From NCBI RefSeq assembly GCF_043099285.1, contig NZ_CP170723.1:868001-932000 (forward strand): a DNA stretch of 64,000 nt. The letters are read 5' to 3'. A program made the translations under genes and the position numbers. The DNA comes from Oryzobacter telluris (lineage in GTDB: Bacteria > Actinomycetota > Actinomycetes > Actinomycetales > Dermatophilaceae). Under the pieces are notes generated by a model. That model worked only from the letters and a program-made list of their open reading frames with translations. It was not told where the DNA came from and made no database searches. Below are positions 1-8,691 of the stretch, one piece after another (position 1 is the stretch's first letter; each line of letters starts with the position of its first letter).

Positions 1-1
1 G

Positions 2-856
2 GAGCAGAAGGTCTTCGACGTCCAGGTGTGGACCGGTGAGGACCTGCGCAACAGCCCGGACAAGCTCAAGGCCCTCCCGATCGGGACGCCGGGCGGGGGC
101 CAGGTGCCCCTCGGTGAGGTCGCCACGGTGACGATGTCCGACCAGCCCACCGTCATCCACCGCGAGTCGGTGCAGCGTCGCCTCGACATCGTGGCCGACG
201 CCGGCAGTGGCGCCGTGAGGGACGCCGTCGCGAGCAACCTGTCCGCGATGAGCCTGCCCGCCGAGTACCACGCGGAGGTCAGGGACGAGGGGGCCCGGCT
301 CGACGCCAACCACCGCGACGTCCTCCTGTACGGCGTGGCCGCCCTGCTCGGCGTGCTGCTCCTGCTCCAGGCCGCCACGCGCAACTGGTGGACGGCCGTC
401 GCCGCCACCGTCGCGATCCCCCTGGCGATGACCGGCGGCCTCGTCGCGGCGCTCGTCGTGGGCGACCTGACGATCGGTGCGCTCGCCGGCCTGCTGGCCC
501 TGGCCGTGCTCGGCGTCCACCAGGCCCTCACCGTGGTCCGGGTCGCCCGGGCCCGCGCAGACGACCCCGACGACCCCACGGTGGCGGGTGCCGCGACCGG
601 CGCGGTCCTGCCATCGGCGGTGCTGACCCTGCTCGTCGGGCTGGGCGGTGTCGTGCTCGGCACGCGGGTCGGCCTCGAGGCGCTCTCCGACGTCGCGGTC
701 GTCCTGGCGGGTGGCGCCGTGACCACCGCCCTCGCCTCCCTCGTGGTCCTTCCGGCAGTGGCGGCCCGCTACGGCAGCCGCGAGGAGGCGGTCGAGGACT
801 TCTCCTTCGACGAGGCCGCCCTCTACGGGCACCTGGGAGTCGGCAGCCATGCGTGA
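2..856 (+). CDS. RND efflux permease, C-terminal part (5' end outside window)
   Basis: This is the C-terminal 284 residues of a heavy-metal-efflux type RND transporter (CusA/CzcA-like). The reading frame is open from base 2, so the gene starts upstream of the window. The first residues match the porter subdomain of the complete paralogue at 1295, including a VQVW/DLR region and a GGQVPLGEVATV stretch. About five hydrophobic segments follow, as in the C-terminal membrane half of the family. This half is more diverged than its neighbour: the cytoplasmic loop is rich in Asp and Ala, and the usual RND helix motifs are weak. The stop overlaps the start of the lipoprotein gene by 8 bases, so the two are translationally linked. 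The substrate cannot be read from this fragment. Confidence 0.85.
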   Translation, partial: EQKVFDVQVWTGEDLRNSPDKLKALPIGTPGGGQVPLGEVATVTMSDQPTVIHRESVQRRLDIVADAGSGAVRDAVASNLSAMSLPAEYHAEVRDEGARLDANHRDVLLYGVAALLGVLLLLQAATRNWWTAVAATVAIPLAMTGGLVAALVVGDLTIGALAGLLALAVLGVHQALTVVRVARARADDPDDPTVAGAATGAVLPSAVLTLLVGLGGVVLGTRVGLEALSDVAVVLAGGAVTTALASLVVLPAVAARYGSREEAVEDFSFDEAALYGHLGVGSHA

Positions 857-1283
857 CGTCCGGCGCGCTGCGGGCGCCGTCCTCGTCGCCGTGTCGGCCC
901 TCGTCCTCTCAGGCTGTGCACAGGTCGAGGCCACGGTGCACGAGCCGTACCCGGCGGTCGAGATCGTCGACGGCGCCGACAAGGCCGCCCCGAAGACGCT
1001 GACGCTCACCGCCGACGCCATCCGACGGCTCGAGGTGGCCACGGTCGTCGTCGAGGACCCGGCGGCCCTGCCGTTCGCGGCCGTCGTCTACGACAAGAAG
1101 GGCAAGCCCTGGGTCTACACGAACCCGACGGAGCGCACCTTCATCCGCGTGCCCGTGACGATCGAGCGCATCACGGGCGACACGGCCGCGGTGTCCGCCG
1201 GCCCGGCCCGGGGCACCCACGTCGTCACCCGCGCGGCGATCAAGCTCTACGGCGCCGAGACCGGCGTCGGCGGCGGGCACTAG
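849..1283 (+). CDS. Lipoprotein with an efflux-adaptor-like C-terminal domain
   Basis: This is a 144-residue exported protein. A signal peptide of about 20 residues ends in a lipobox, LSGC, so it is probably lipid-anchored on the outer face of the membrane. The rest resembles only the last part of a CusB/HlyD-type periplasmic adaptor: a LEVATVVV strand, a VVYDKKGKPWVYT stretch and the closing beta segments with GTHVVTRAAIKLYGAE. Full adaptors are 350-500 residues with a coiled-coil hairpin, which is absent here. It sits between two RND permease genes, overlapping the first by 8 bases and ending 11 bases before the second, so it is probably their accessory subunit. An alternative is a small metal-binding lipoprotein unrelated to adaptors. 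Confidence 0.75.
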   Translation: MRDVRRAAGAVLVAVSALVLSGCAQVEATVHEPYPAVEIVDGADKAAPKTLTLTADAIRRLEVATVVVEDPAALPFAAVVYDKKGKPWVYTNPTERTFIRVPVTIERITGDTAAVSAGPARGTHVVTRAAIKLYGAETGVGGGH

Positions 1284-1294
1284 GAGGCCTGGCC

Positions 1295-4200
1295 ATGATG
1301 CGTCGCATCCTCACGACGAGCCTGCGGTTCCGCTACCTCGCGGTCGCCGCCTCGGTCGTCATGCTCGTCGTCGGCGGGCTCCAGCTGCGCGACACCCCCG
1401 TCGACGTCTTCCCCGAGTTCTCGCCACCGCGCGTGGAGGTGCAGACCGACGCCCTCGGGCTGTCCGCCCAGGAGGTGGAGGAGCTCATCACCGTCCCGAT
1501 GGAGCAGGGCCTCACCGGGATGCCCGGACTGGCGACCCTGCGCTCGAAGTCGATCCCGCAGCAGTCGTCGATCGAGATGATCTTCGCCAAGGGCACCGAC
1601 GTCATCGAGGCCCGTCGCCTCGTCGCCGAGCGGATCCAGACGATCACGCCGACCCTGCCCAGCTGGGCCACGCCGCCCGTCGTCCTCCAGCCGCTCTCGG
1701 CGACGAGCCGGGTGATGAAGATCGGGGTCCGCTCCGACTCCCTCGACCTCATCGAGCAGTCGACCCTCGTGCGCTACAAGATCCGTCCCCAGCTGATGTC
1801 GCTGCCGGGCGTGGCCAACGTCGCCGTGTGGGGGATGCGCAAGAACCAGTGGCAGATCCAGATCGACCCCGACCGGATGCGCGCCGCCGGCGTGACCCTG
1901 GAGCAGGTGATGGCGGCCGCCTCGGCCGGGACCGACGCGGGCCTGCTCAAGCACCGCGCGGGCACGAAGATCGGCAGCGGCGGGTACGTCGACGACGGCC
2001 AGAACCGGTACGCCGTGCAGCACGTCCTCCCGCTCGACTCGGCCGAGTCGATCTCCCAGATCGTCATCGCCCAGGAGGGCGGCGGCACCGTCCTCATGGG
2101 TGACGTCGCCGACGTCGTCAAGGGGCACCAGCTCCTCATCGGCGACGCGGTGATCAACGACGGCGACGGGCTCCTCCTCATCGTGGAGAAGCTGCCGTGG
2201 GGCAACACGCTCGACGTCACGCGCGCGGTCGAGCAGTCGCTGGCGTCGATGCAGCCGGCGCTCGGCGACCTCGAGATCGACACGACGATCTTCCGCCCGG
2301 CCAGCTTCGTCGAGCTGGCGATCGAGAACCTCACGCGGGCCCTGACGCTGGGCATCATCCTCGTGGCGGTCGTCCTGCTCTTCTTCCTCTTCCAGTGGCG
2401 CACCGCGCTGATCTCGCTCGTCGCGATCCCGCTGTCGCTCGTGGCGGCGGCCCTCGTGCTCCACCTGCGCGGGGAGACGACGAACACCATGGTCCTCGCC
2501 GGGCTGGTGATCGCCGTCGGCGTGGTCGTCGACGACGCCATCATCGACGTCGAGAACATCGTGCGGCGGCTGCGTGAGCACCGCGCCTCCGGCGGCACGA
2601 GGTCGACGGCGTCCATCGTCCTCGAGGCCTCGCTCGAGGTCCGCAGCCCGATCGTCTACGCGACCTTCATCATCCTCGCGGCCGCGATCCCCGTGTTCTT
2701 CCTCCAGGGCCTCATGGGCTCGTTCTTCCGGCCGCTGGCGCTGTCGTACACCCTCGCCGTTGGGGCCTCGATGCTCGTGGCGGTCACCGTGACGCCGGCG
2801 ATGGCCCTCATCCTCCTGCGCAAGGCCCCGCTGCACCCGCAGCCGCCTCCGCTGGTGCGGTGGACCCAGGCCGGCTACACGCGGCTCCTCCGGCCCGTGG
2901 TGCGCCGTCCGCTGGCCGCCTACGCCGTCGTGGTGGCGCTGCTCGCCGCCGGCGTGGCCGTCGTGCCGCGGCTCGGGCAGGACCTCCTCCCGACCTTCCG
3001 GGAGCGCGACTTCCTCATGCACTGGGTGCTCGAGCCCAGCGCCTCCCACGAGGAGACGATCGCCGTCACGAGGGCGGCCAGCCGCGAGCTGCGCGCCGTG
3101 CCGGGGGTGCGGAACTTCGGCGCCCACGTGGGACAGGCGGCGATGGGTGACGAGGTCTACGGCATCTACTTCGTGGAGAACTGGATCAGCATCGACCCCG
3201 ACGAGGACTACGACGCGACGCTCGCGCGGGTGCAGTCGGTCGTCGACGGCTACCCGGGCCTGCGCCGCGACGTGCAGACCTACCTCAAGGAGCGCATCCG
3301 CGAGGTGCTGACGGGCGCCGGAGAGGCCGTCGTCGTGCGCGTGTACGGGGACGACCTCGACGTCATCGAGGGCAAGGCGCACGAGATCGAGGACGCCATC
3401 GCCGGCATCCCGGGGGTCAAGGACCCACACACCGACCTGCAGACCCGCGTCCCGCAGCTCGTCGTGCAGGTCGACCTCGACAAGGCGCAGGCCGTCGGCC
3501 TCAAGCCCGGCGACGTGCGCCGGCAGGCCGCCGTGTACCTCGCGGCCCAGGAGCTCTCCGACGTCTACCGCGTCGGCAAGGCCTACGACGTCATGGTGTG
3601 GAGCGTTCCGGAGTCGCGCCGCACCCCCGACCAGGTCCGCGACCTCCTCATCGACACCCCCGCCGGCGGGACCGTGCGGCTGGCCGACGTCGCGTCGGTC
3701 GAGATGGCCTCGACGCCGAGCATGATCCGGCGGATCGACGGGTCGCGGCGCCTCGACGTCGGCGCGAACGTCGAGGGCCGCGCGCTGGCCGACGTGGCCG
3801 CCGACGTCCGGACCGCCGTCGCGGGCGTGGAGATGCCGCTGGGCTACCGCGTGGAGGTCATCGGCGAGGACACCGAGCGCACGGCCGCCGCGCAGCGCCT
3901 CAACCTGCTCTCCGGGGTCGCCCTCGTGGCGATCCTCGGGCTGCTCTACGGGTCGTTCCGCCGGTGGCGGCTGGCCGTCCTCAGCCTGCTGACGCTCCCG
4001 ATGGCCCTCGTGGGTGGGGTGCTCGCGGCCTGGGCGACGAGCGGCACGATGACGATCGGCTCGTTCGTCGGCCTGTTCACCGTCCTCGGGATCGCGGCGC
4101 GCAACGGCATCCTCATGATCAGCCACTGCCAGCACCTCGAGGCGCAGGAGGGCGTGGAGTTCGGCCCCGAGCTCGTGCTGCGCGCCGCGCGCGAGCGCCT

Positions 4201-4459
4201 CGCCCCCATCCTCATGACGACGCTCGCCACGGCGCTGGCCCTCGTGCCCCTCGTCGTCATGGGCGACGTCCCCGGTCACGAGATCGAGTACCCGATGGCG
4301 ATCGTCATCCTCGGCGGGCTGCTCACCTCCACGCTGCTCAACCTGTTCGTCGTGCCCTCCCTCTACCTGAGGTTCGGCCGGGCGCAGGAGGCCCGCGCCG
4401 TGGTGGCGCAGACCGACCCCGTGGTGCGGCCCCCCGCCCCGCAGCCCGTGCTCACCTGA
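1295..4459 (+). CDS. RND efflux permease, heavy-metal-efflux (CusA/CzcA) type
   Basis: This is a complete 1054-residue permease, the normal length for the family. It has one N-terminal membrane helix (about residues 12-30), a large porter domain, a helix block from about 340 to 540, a second porter domain, and a closing helix block from about 865. The HME-type motif GVVVDDAIIDVENI lies at about residues 408-421 and would be part of proton coupling. The start is ATG 11 bases after the lipoprotein gene, preceded by an AGGAGG-type ribosome site. The family exports metal ions or small molecules using the proton gradient. In Gram-positive bacteria it lacks an outer-membrane channel, so the exact path and substrate are open. 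The stop codon lies inside a 32-base tandem duplication. Confidence 0.93.
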   Translation: MMRRILTTSLRFRYLAVAASVVMLVVGGLQLRDTPVDVFPEFSPPRVEVQTDALGLSAQEVEELITVPMEQGLTGMPGLATLRSKSIPQQSSIEMIFAKGTDVIEARRLVAERIQTITPTLPSWATPPVVLQPLSATSRVMKIGVRSDSLDLIEQSTLVRYKIRPQLMSLPGVANVAVWGMRKNQWQIQIDPDRMRAAGVTLEQVMAAASAGTDAGLLKHRAGTKIGSGGYVDDGQNRYAVQHVLPLDSAESISQIVIAQEGGGTVLMGDVADVVKGHQLLIGDAVINDGDGLLLIVEKLPWGNTLDVTRAVEQSLASMQPALGDLEIDTTIFRPASFVELAIENLTRALTLGIILVAVVLLFFLFQWRTALISLVAIPLSLVAAALVLHLRGETTNTMVLAGLVIAVGVVVDDAIIDVENIVRRLREHRASGGTRSTASIVLEASLEVRSPIVYATFIILAAAIPVFFLQGLMGSFFRPLALSYTLAVGASMLVAVTVTPAMALILLRKAPLHPQPPPLVRWTQAGYTRLLRPVVRRPLAAYAVVVALLAAGVAVVPRLGQDLLPTFRERDFLMHWVLEPSASHEETIAVTRAASRELRAVPGVRNFGAHVGQAAMGDEVYGIYFVENWISIDPDEDYDATLARVQSVVDGYPGLRRDVQTYLKERIREVLTGAGEAVVVRVYGDDLDVIEGKAHEIEDAIAGIPGVKDPHTDLQTRVPQLVVQVDLDKAQAVGLKPGDVRRQAAVYLAAQELSDVYRVGKAYDVMVWSVPESRRTPDQVRDLLIDTPAGGTVRLADVASVEMASTPSMIRRIDGSRRLDVGANVEGRALADVAADVRTAVAGVEMPLGYRVEVIGEDTERTAAAQRLNLLSGVALVAILGLLYGSFRRWRLAVLSLLTLPMALVGGVLAAWATSGTMTIGSFVGLFTVLGIAARNGILMISHCQHLEAQEGVEFGPELVLRAARERLAPILMTTLATALALVPLVVMGDVPGHEIEYPMAIVILGGLLTSTLLNLFVVPSLYLRFGRAQEARAVVAQTDPVVRPPAPQPVLT

Positions 4460-4504
4460 GCAGGGTCAGGGGGCAGCCCGTCCTCACCTGAGCAGGGTCA
4501 GGGG
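4441..4504 (+). repeat. Tandem 32-bp duplication across the permease stop codon
   Basis: Two adjacent 32-base copies, 4441-4472 and 4473-4504, differ at one base (G or C at copy position 10). Each contains the same CTCACCTGAGCAGGGTCAGG stretch. The first copy carries the last codons and stop of the RND gene. The second lies beyond it, so an extra copy of the gene end is present. A recent replication-slippage duplication explains this best. Confidence 0.95.
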
Positions 4505-4557
4505 CACCCAGACGGCGCCCCGGAGCCGCGACACCGGTTCCGGGAGCCCGAGGTGGT

Positions 4558-4589
4558 GGTCCCTCCGGGTAGTTCGGCCCGGAGGGACC
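4558..4589. terminator. Strong hairpin between converging genes
   Basis: A perfect 12-bp stem (GGTCCCTCCGGG paired with CCCGGAGGGACC) surrounds an 8-base loop. It lies between the end of the plus-strand RND operon and the end of the minus-strand phosphatase gene, so it probably acts in both directions. No T-run follows, which is usual in high-GC actinobacteria. Confidence 0.85.
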
Positions 4590-4672
4590 CCACTGCCACC
4601 CGCGGTGCCGGCGGAATCCCCTGAGACGGACCGGCGTCCGGCGGGTGGTGCCCGTGGGGGAGGGCAGGGGGG

Positions 4673-7600
4673 CTAGTACGACGAGGTCACGACGAGCACG
4701 GCGGCCGTGGGGGCCCCCGCCTCCTTCGACTGGAAGGCCACGGCCGTCACACCGGGCTGGTTGAGGACGAAGGAGTACGTGCCGTTGCCCGTGATCGTCG
4801 CCGTGACCGGGATGTCGACCCAGCCCGCCGCGGCCGTCGGGCCCGCGGAGCCGGCGACGGCCCCGGGCGCCGGGGCGGTGGTCCAGGAGATCGTCGCCTC
4901 GTCCCAGGTGGTGCTCGTGGTGCGCGCCTGCACGGTGCTCGTGTTGCGGGCGTTGGCGTAGACCCGCAGGACCGCCGACGTCACGACCGGCTGAAGGCTG
5001 CTCGTCGTGAAGCGCAGGTACGACGAGACGACCGGGTCGCCGTCGAGCCGTAGCGTCGTCGTGGTCCCGTACTTCGAGCCGGGGGAGGCGGAGTTGACGT
5101 AGGCGTCGGCGCCGACCTGGAAGGTCTGGGTCGAGGGCGCCGGCACCTGGGTCCGGGCGCTCACGGCCGCGGACCGGGCCGAGCGGTTGCCGGCGGCGTC
5201 GACGGCGTCGACCTCGTAGGCATGGGTCGAGCCCGTGACGAGACCGGTGTCGGTGAACGACGTCGCGTCGGCGGGAAGGTCGCCGCCCAGCTGGGTGCCG
5301 TCCCGGTAGAGGCGGTAGCCGGTGACCCCGCGGTCGTCCGTGGACGACGTCCACGTCACCCCGATCGAGGTCAGGCTCGCGCCGGCCGCCTGGACGCCAC
5401 CGGGGACGCTCGGTGCCGTGGTGTCCAGGGCCCACGTGGTGGCCGTCGCGGGCGGGCTGGAGAGGAGGGAGAAGTTCGCGTTCTCGTCGATCGCGCGCAC
5501 GGTGTACGAGTACGTGGTCGCCGGGGCCCGGCCGGTGTCGTTCCACGAGGTGGCCGACGCGCCGACGAGGCCGGCGGACACGTCGTCACGGAAGATCTCG
5601 TAGCCGCTGAGGGCGGTGTCGTCGGTGGACGCGGTCCACTCGACGTTCACCGTGCGCTCCCCCGTGGCGGTTGCCGTGACGTTGCCGGGGGTCGTCGGCG
5701 GGGAGCCGCCGTTGTCCCTGGGCACGGTGATCGAGGCGGTCACGGCGTCGGAGCGGTTGCCGGAGGCGTCGGTCGCGCTCAGCGCGTACGTGTACGTCTT
5801 GCCGGCCTTGACGGTGTCGTCGTCGTACGAGGTGGCGGACGCGGGCAGCTGGGCGATGGTCGGGTTGTCCCGCTTGAGGCGGTACCCGGTGATGCCGACG
5901 TTGTCGGTCGAGGCGCCCCAGCGGATGCTGACCGTCGTGGGCCCGGTGAGGACCACGTCGAACGGGTCGGGGAGCTCGGGTGGCGTCTCGTCCGGCGGGG
6001 TCACCGCGGCGGTCGCGCTGCGCGCCGACCGGTTGCCCGCGGGGTCGACCGCGTCGACGGCGTAGGTGTAGGCGCGCCCGGCGTTGACGTCGGTGTCGAC
6101 GTACGCGCGCTGGGAACCCACCACGGTGTCCTTCGCGACGCCGTCGCGGTAGACGGTGTAGTAGGAGACGGCGTCGTTGTCGGTCGAGGCCGTCCAGGTG
6201 ACGTCGACGTGGTTCTGCGAGGGCGCGGCGGCGTTGACGTTCCCGGGGACGGTCGGCGGCTGGGTGTCCGGCGGCGGCTGGCTGTTGACGACGAGCTGCG
6301 CCGTCGTGGAGGCGCCTGCCTCACGGCTGGCGAGGGTCGACGCCGTGGTCCCCGTGGTCGACAGCTTGAAGGCGTACGTGCCGTTGCCGACCACAGTCGA
6401 CGTGACCGGGACGTCGACCCAGGTCCCGGAGGTGACGGACCCACTCGTGGCGACCAGGGGCCCCGCCGTGGGGGCGTTGGCCGCGGTGATCGTCGTCTCG
6501 CCCCAGGTCGTGGGGACGGTGCGGACCTGGACCCCGGCGGTGTTCTTCGCCGTGGCCCACAGCCGCAGGTGCGCCGAGGTGACGTTCGGGTGCGACCCGG
6601 ACACGGTGAACCGGACGTAGCTGTTCGTGGACGGGTCGGCGTCCAGTCGCAGGGCCGTGGCCTTGCCGTAGTTCTTCGTCGGCTGCTGCTCGGTCGTGTA
6701 CGCGTCGGCGTCGGTGGCGGCCACCTCGGTCACGGGCGTCGGGGCCGGGGTGGTGACCGACGCCGGGGGCGTGGACACCGGTGACTCGTTGCCCGCGGCA
6801 TCGAGGGCGGACACGGTGAACGCGTAGGTCGTCGACGAGGCGAGGTTGATCGCCGTGTAGGTCCGCGTGCCCGACGGCAGGGTCGCGAGGACGCTCGCCC
6901 CCTGGCGGACCCGGTACTGGGCCACCCCGCGGTCGTCGGTGGCGGCGTTCCAGGCGAGGTCGGCCGAGTAGGTGGCCGTCCCGGTCGTCTGCAGGGTCGC
7001 GGTCAGCCCGGAGGGGCGGGTCGGTGGCTGAGTGTCGGCGGGCAACGCGGTGCACCGGACGAACCCGGTGTCGAGGACCTTGCCGGTCGACCCGTTGGGG
7101 GTCCGGTAGGTGTAGTCGACCCGGTCGGGGAAGACCTCGAGGCGAAGGGCGCCGTAGGCCTGGTGCGTCGCCACGACGCGGGGGTCGCTGCCGGTGATGC
7201 TCTGGCTCGAGTGTCCGCCGGCGCCCGACACCATCTCGGTGACGCCGTCGGGGTCGGGCTGCTGGTTGCCGTCGAGCGGCATCCAGTGCTGGTACTGGTG
7301 GTCGTGACCGTTGAGGACGAGGGTGACGTTGTTCTGGCGCAGCACCTGCCACATCGCCGCCATCCGCTGCGAGGGCCCTTCGCTGCCGACCGTGTTGAGC
7401 GGGTGGTGCCACAGGACGACGGTGCAGGGGTTGGTGCGGTTGGCCAGGTCCTGGACGAGCCAGTCGAACTGCGCTGTGCCCGTTGCGGTCTGGTTGTACT
7501 GGGTCGTGGAGTCGATGGAGACGAAGTGCCAGCCGCCGGCGTCGTAGCTGTAGTGGTGGGGGATGTTGTTCCAGTACCGGAAGTAGCCGTCGGCCTCGAA

Positions 7601-8323
7601 GGCGCCGGACGCGTTCTTGTTGTACTCGTGGTTGCCGATGACGGGCGCGGTGATGTCCTTGAAGCGTCCGTACCAGTGGGTGGAGTCGCCGTACCAGTTG
7701 CGGAACTCGGTGATCGTGCCGTCGTCGTACACGTCGCCGAGGTAGGTCATCATCTCCGGCTGCCAGGCCGCGATCATGTTCGTGACGTCGGTCGCCGCGG
7801 TCTCGCCGCCGGCGCCGTCACCGACCGCCGCCACGACGAGGGGGTCGGTCTGGGTGGCGGGCGGGCGGGTCGGCGGTGACCAGCTCCCCGTCGGGGTCGG
7901 TGGGGTGCTCACCCCGTTGGTGAGCACCAGGTCGACGGACGTGGGGTCGGAGATGGTCCCGTCGCGGAAGACGAGCTGGGCGCGCAGGGTCGCGGCACCG
8001 TCGACGACGTCGGCCGTGTCGAGCGTGAAGGCGTACGGGGCCTCGTAGTCGGTGAGGAGGTACGCGTCGCGCAGGGCGAACTCGGCCTTCGCGACGCGCG
8101 GGCCACCGGCGGAGACGTCCACCGTGGTGGCGACCTGCACGGGCCCGGTCGCGGGCCCGTCCACGAGCGCGGAGAGGCACAGCGTGGCGGTCCACCCCGT
8201 CCCCTGGGTCGTCGTGCACGCGGTCTGGGCGGCAGCGCTGGGCTGGACGGTGACGACGGCGGCTCCGACGACGGCGCAGACAGCGGCGACGGTCATGGAA
8301 CGGCGTCCACGCGGTGACCTCAT
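4673..8323 (-). CDS. Secreted purple-acid-phosphatase-like protein with FN3 and DNRLRE modules
   Basis: This is a 1216-residue exported modular protein. The start ATG at 8323 has a good AGGAAGG site and begins a signal peptide ending in an Ala-rich stretch near residue 32. After an N-terminal beta domain comes a metallophosphoesterase (about 160-420) with GDG near 168, YLGDVYDDG, GNHEY near 228, WHHP near 304 and GHDH near 338, the metal ligands of purple acid phosphatases. One FN3 module follows, then a DNRLRE-type beta domain (about 535-680), four more FN3 modules (about 684-1058), and a second DNRLRE domain at the C terminus. The FN3 and DNRLRE parts probably bind polysaccharide or act as spacers. 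It likely releases phosphate outside the cell. No cell-wall anchor is seen. Confidence 0.93.
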   Translation of the reverse strand: MRSPRGRRSMTVAAVCAVVGAAVVTVQPSAAAQTACTTTQGTGWTATLCLSALVDGPATGPVQVATTVDVSAGGPRVAKAEFALRDAYLLTDYEAPYAFTLDTADVVDGAATLRAQLVFRDGTISDPTSVDLVLTNGVSTPPTPTGSWSPPTRPPATQTDPLVVAAVGDGAGGETAATDVTNMIAAWQPEMMTYLGDVYDDGTITEFRNWYGDSTHWYGRFKDITAPVIGNHEYNKNASGAFEADGYFRYWNNIPHHYSYDAGGWHFVSIDSTTQYNQTATGTAQFDWLVQDLANRTNPCTVVLWHHPLNTVGSEGPSQRMAAMWQVLRQNNVTLVLNGHDHQYQHWMPLDGNQQPDPDGVTEMVSGAGGHSSQSITGSDPRVVATHQAYGALRLEVFPDRVDYTYRTPNGSTGKVLDTGFVRCTALPADTQPPTRPSGLTATLQTTGTATYSADLAWNAATDDRGVAQYRVRQGASVLATLPSGTRTYTAINLASSTTYAFTVSALDAAGNESPVSTPPASVTTPAPTPVTEVAATDADAYTTEQQPTKNYGKATALRLDADPSTNSYVRFTVSGSHPNVTSAHLRLWATAKNTAGVQVRTVPTTWGETTITAANAPTAGPLVATSGSVTSGTWVDVPVTSTVVGNGTYAFKLSTTGTTASTLASREAGASTTAQLVVNSQPPPDTQPPTVPGNVNAAAPSQNHVDVTWTASTDNDAVSYYTVYRDGVAKDTVVGSQRAYVDTDVNAGRAYTYAVDAVDPAGNRSARSATAAVTPPDETPPELPDPFDVVLTGPTTVSIRWGASTDNVGITGYRLKRDNPTIAQLPASATSYDDDTVKAGKTYTYALSATDASGNRSDAVTASITVPRDNGGSPPTTPGNVTATATGERTVNVEWTASTDDTALSGYEIFRDDVSAGLVGASATSWNDTGRAPATTYSYTVRAIDENANFSLLSSPPATATTWALDTTAPSVPGGVQAAGASLTSIGVTWTSSTDDRGVTGYRLYRDGTQLGGDLPADATSFTDTGLVTGSTHAYEVDAVDAAGNRSARSAAVSARTQVPAPSTQTFQVGADAYVNSASPGSKYGTTTTLRLDGDPVVSSYLRFTTSSLQPVVTSAVLRVYANARNTSTVQARTTSTTWDEATISWTTAPAPGAVAGSAGPTAAAGWVDIPVTATITGNGTYSFVLNQPGVTAVAFQSKEAGAPTAAVLVVTSSY

Positions 8324-8691
8324 GGGCGGCCTTCCTGCTAGGGCCCTTGATGACGTTGTGGGCCGAGGCAGGCGCAGCGCCCCGGAATACCGGCGGGCCC
8401 TTCCCGGTACTGCGCACCGGGTGACAGGGACTACGGGATCCGTCGGGAACAGCCGCAGCCTAGGACCGCGGTCATCACCACGGACATAGCCCGTTGGAGC
8501 CGTTCCCGCAGGTCCGGCATGGTCCGACCGGGTCATGGACCCGGGACCGTCGCGTGCACCGGCTGATCGGCCGATGAACCTTCGACAACCGGCCTGGAAC
8601 GCCGAGATGACCTGAGCGAGGGCCGGCGCCGCCCTAGCCTTCATCCAGGCGTCGCCGGCGGTTCATCCTGCACTGCCGGCGGCGCCGCTCC
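8324..8691. other. Intergenic region, promoter area of the phosphatase gene
   Basis: These 368 bases lie between the 3' end of the helicase gene and the start of the phosphatase gene, both on the minus strand. They should hold the phosphatase promoter, but I see no clear -35/-10 pair. No convincing gene is present; long open frames here have no recognisable protein pattern. Confidence 0.6.

Noticed and set aside
1280..4279. Long open frame on the minus strand opposite the RND permease
   Set aside because: It is antisense to a clear transporter, rich in His/Arg/Asp as expected for the reverse of high-GC coding DNA, and has no domain.
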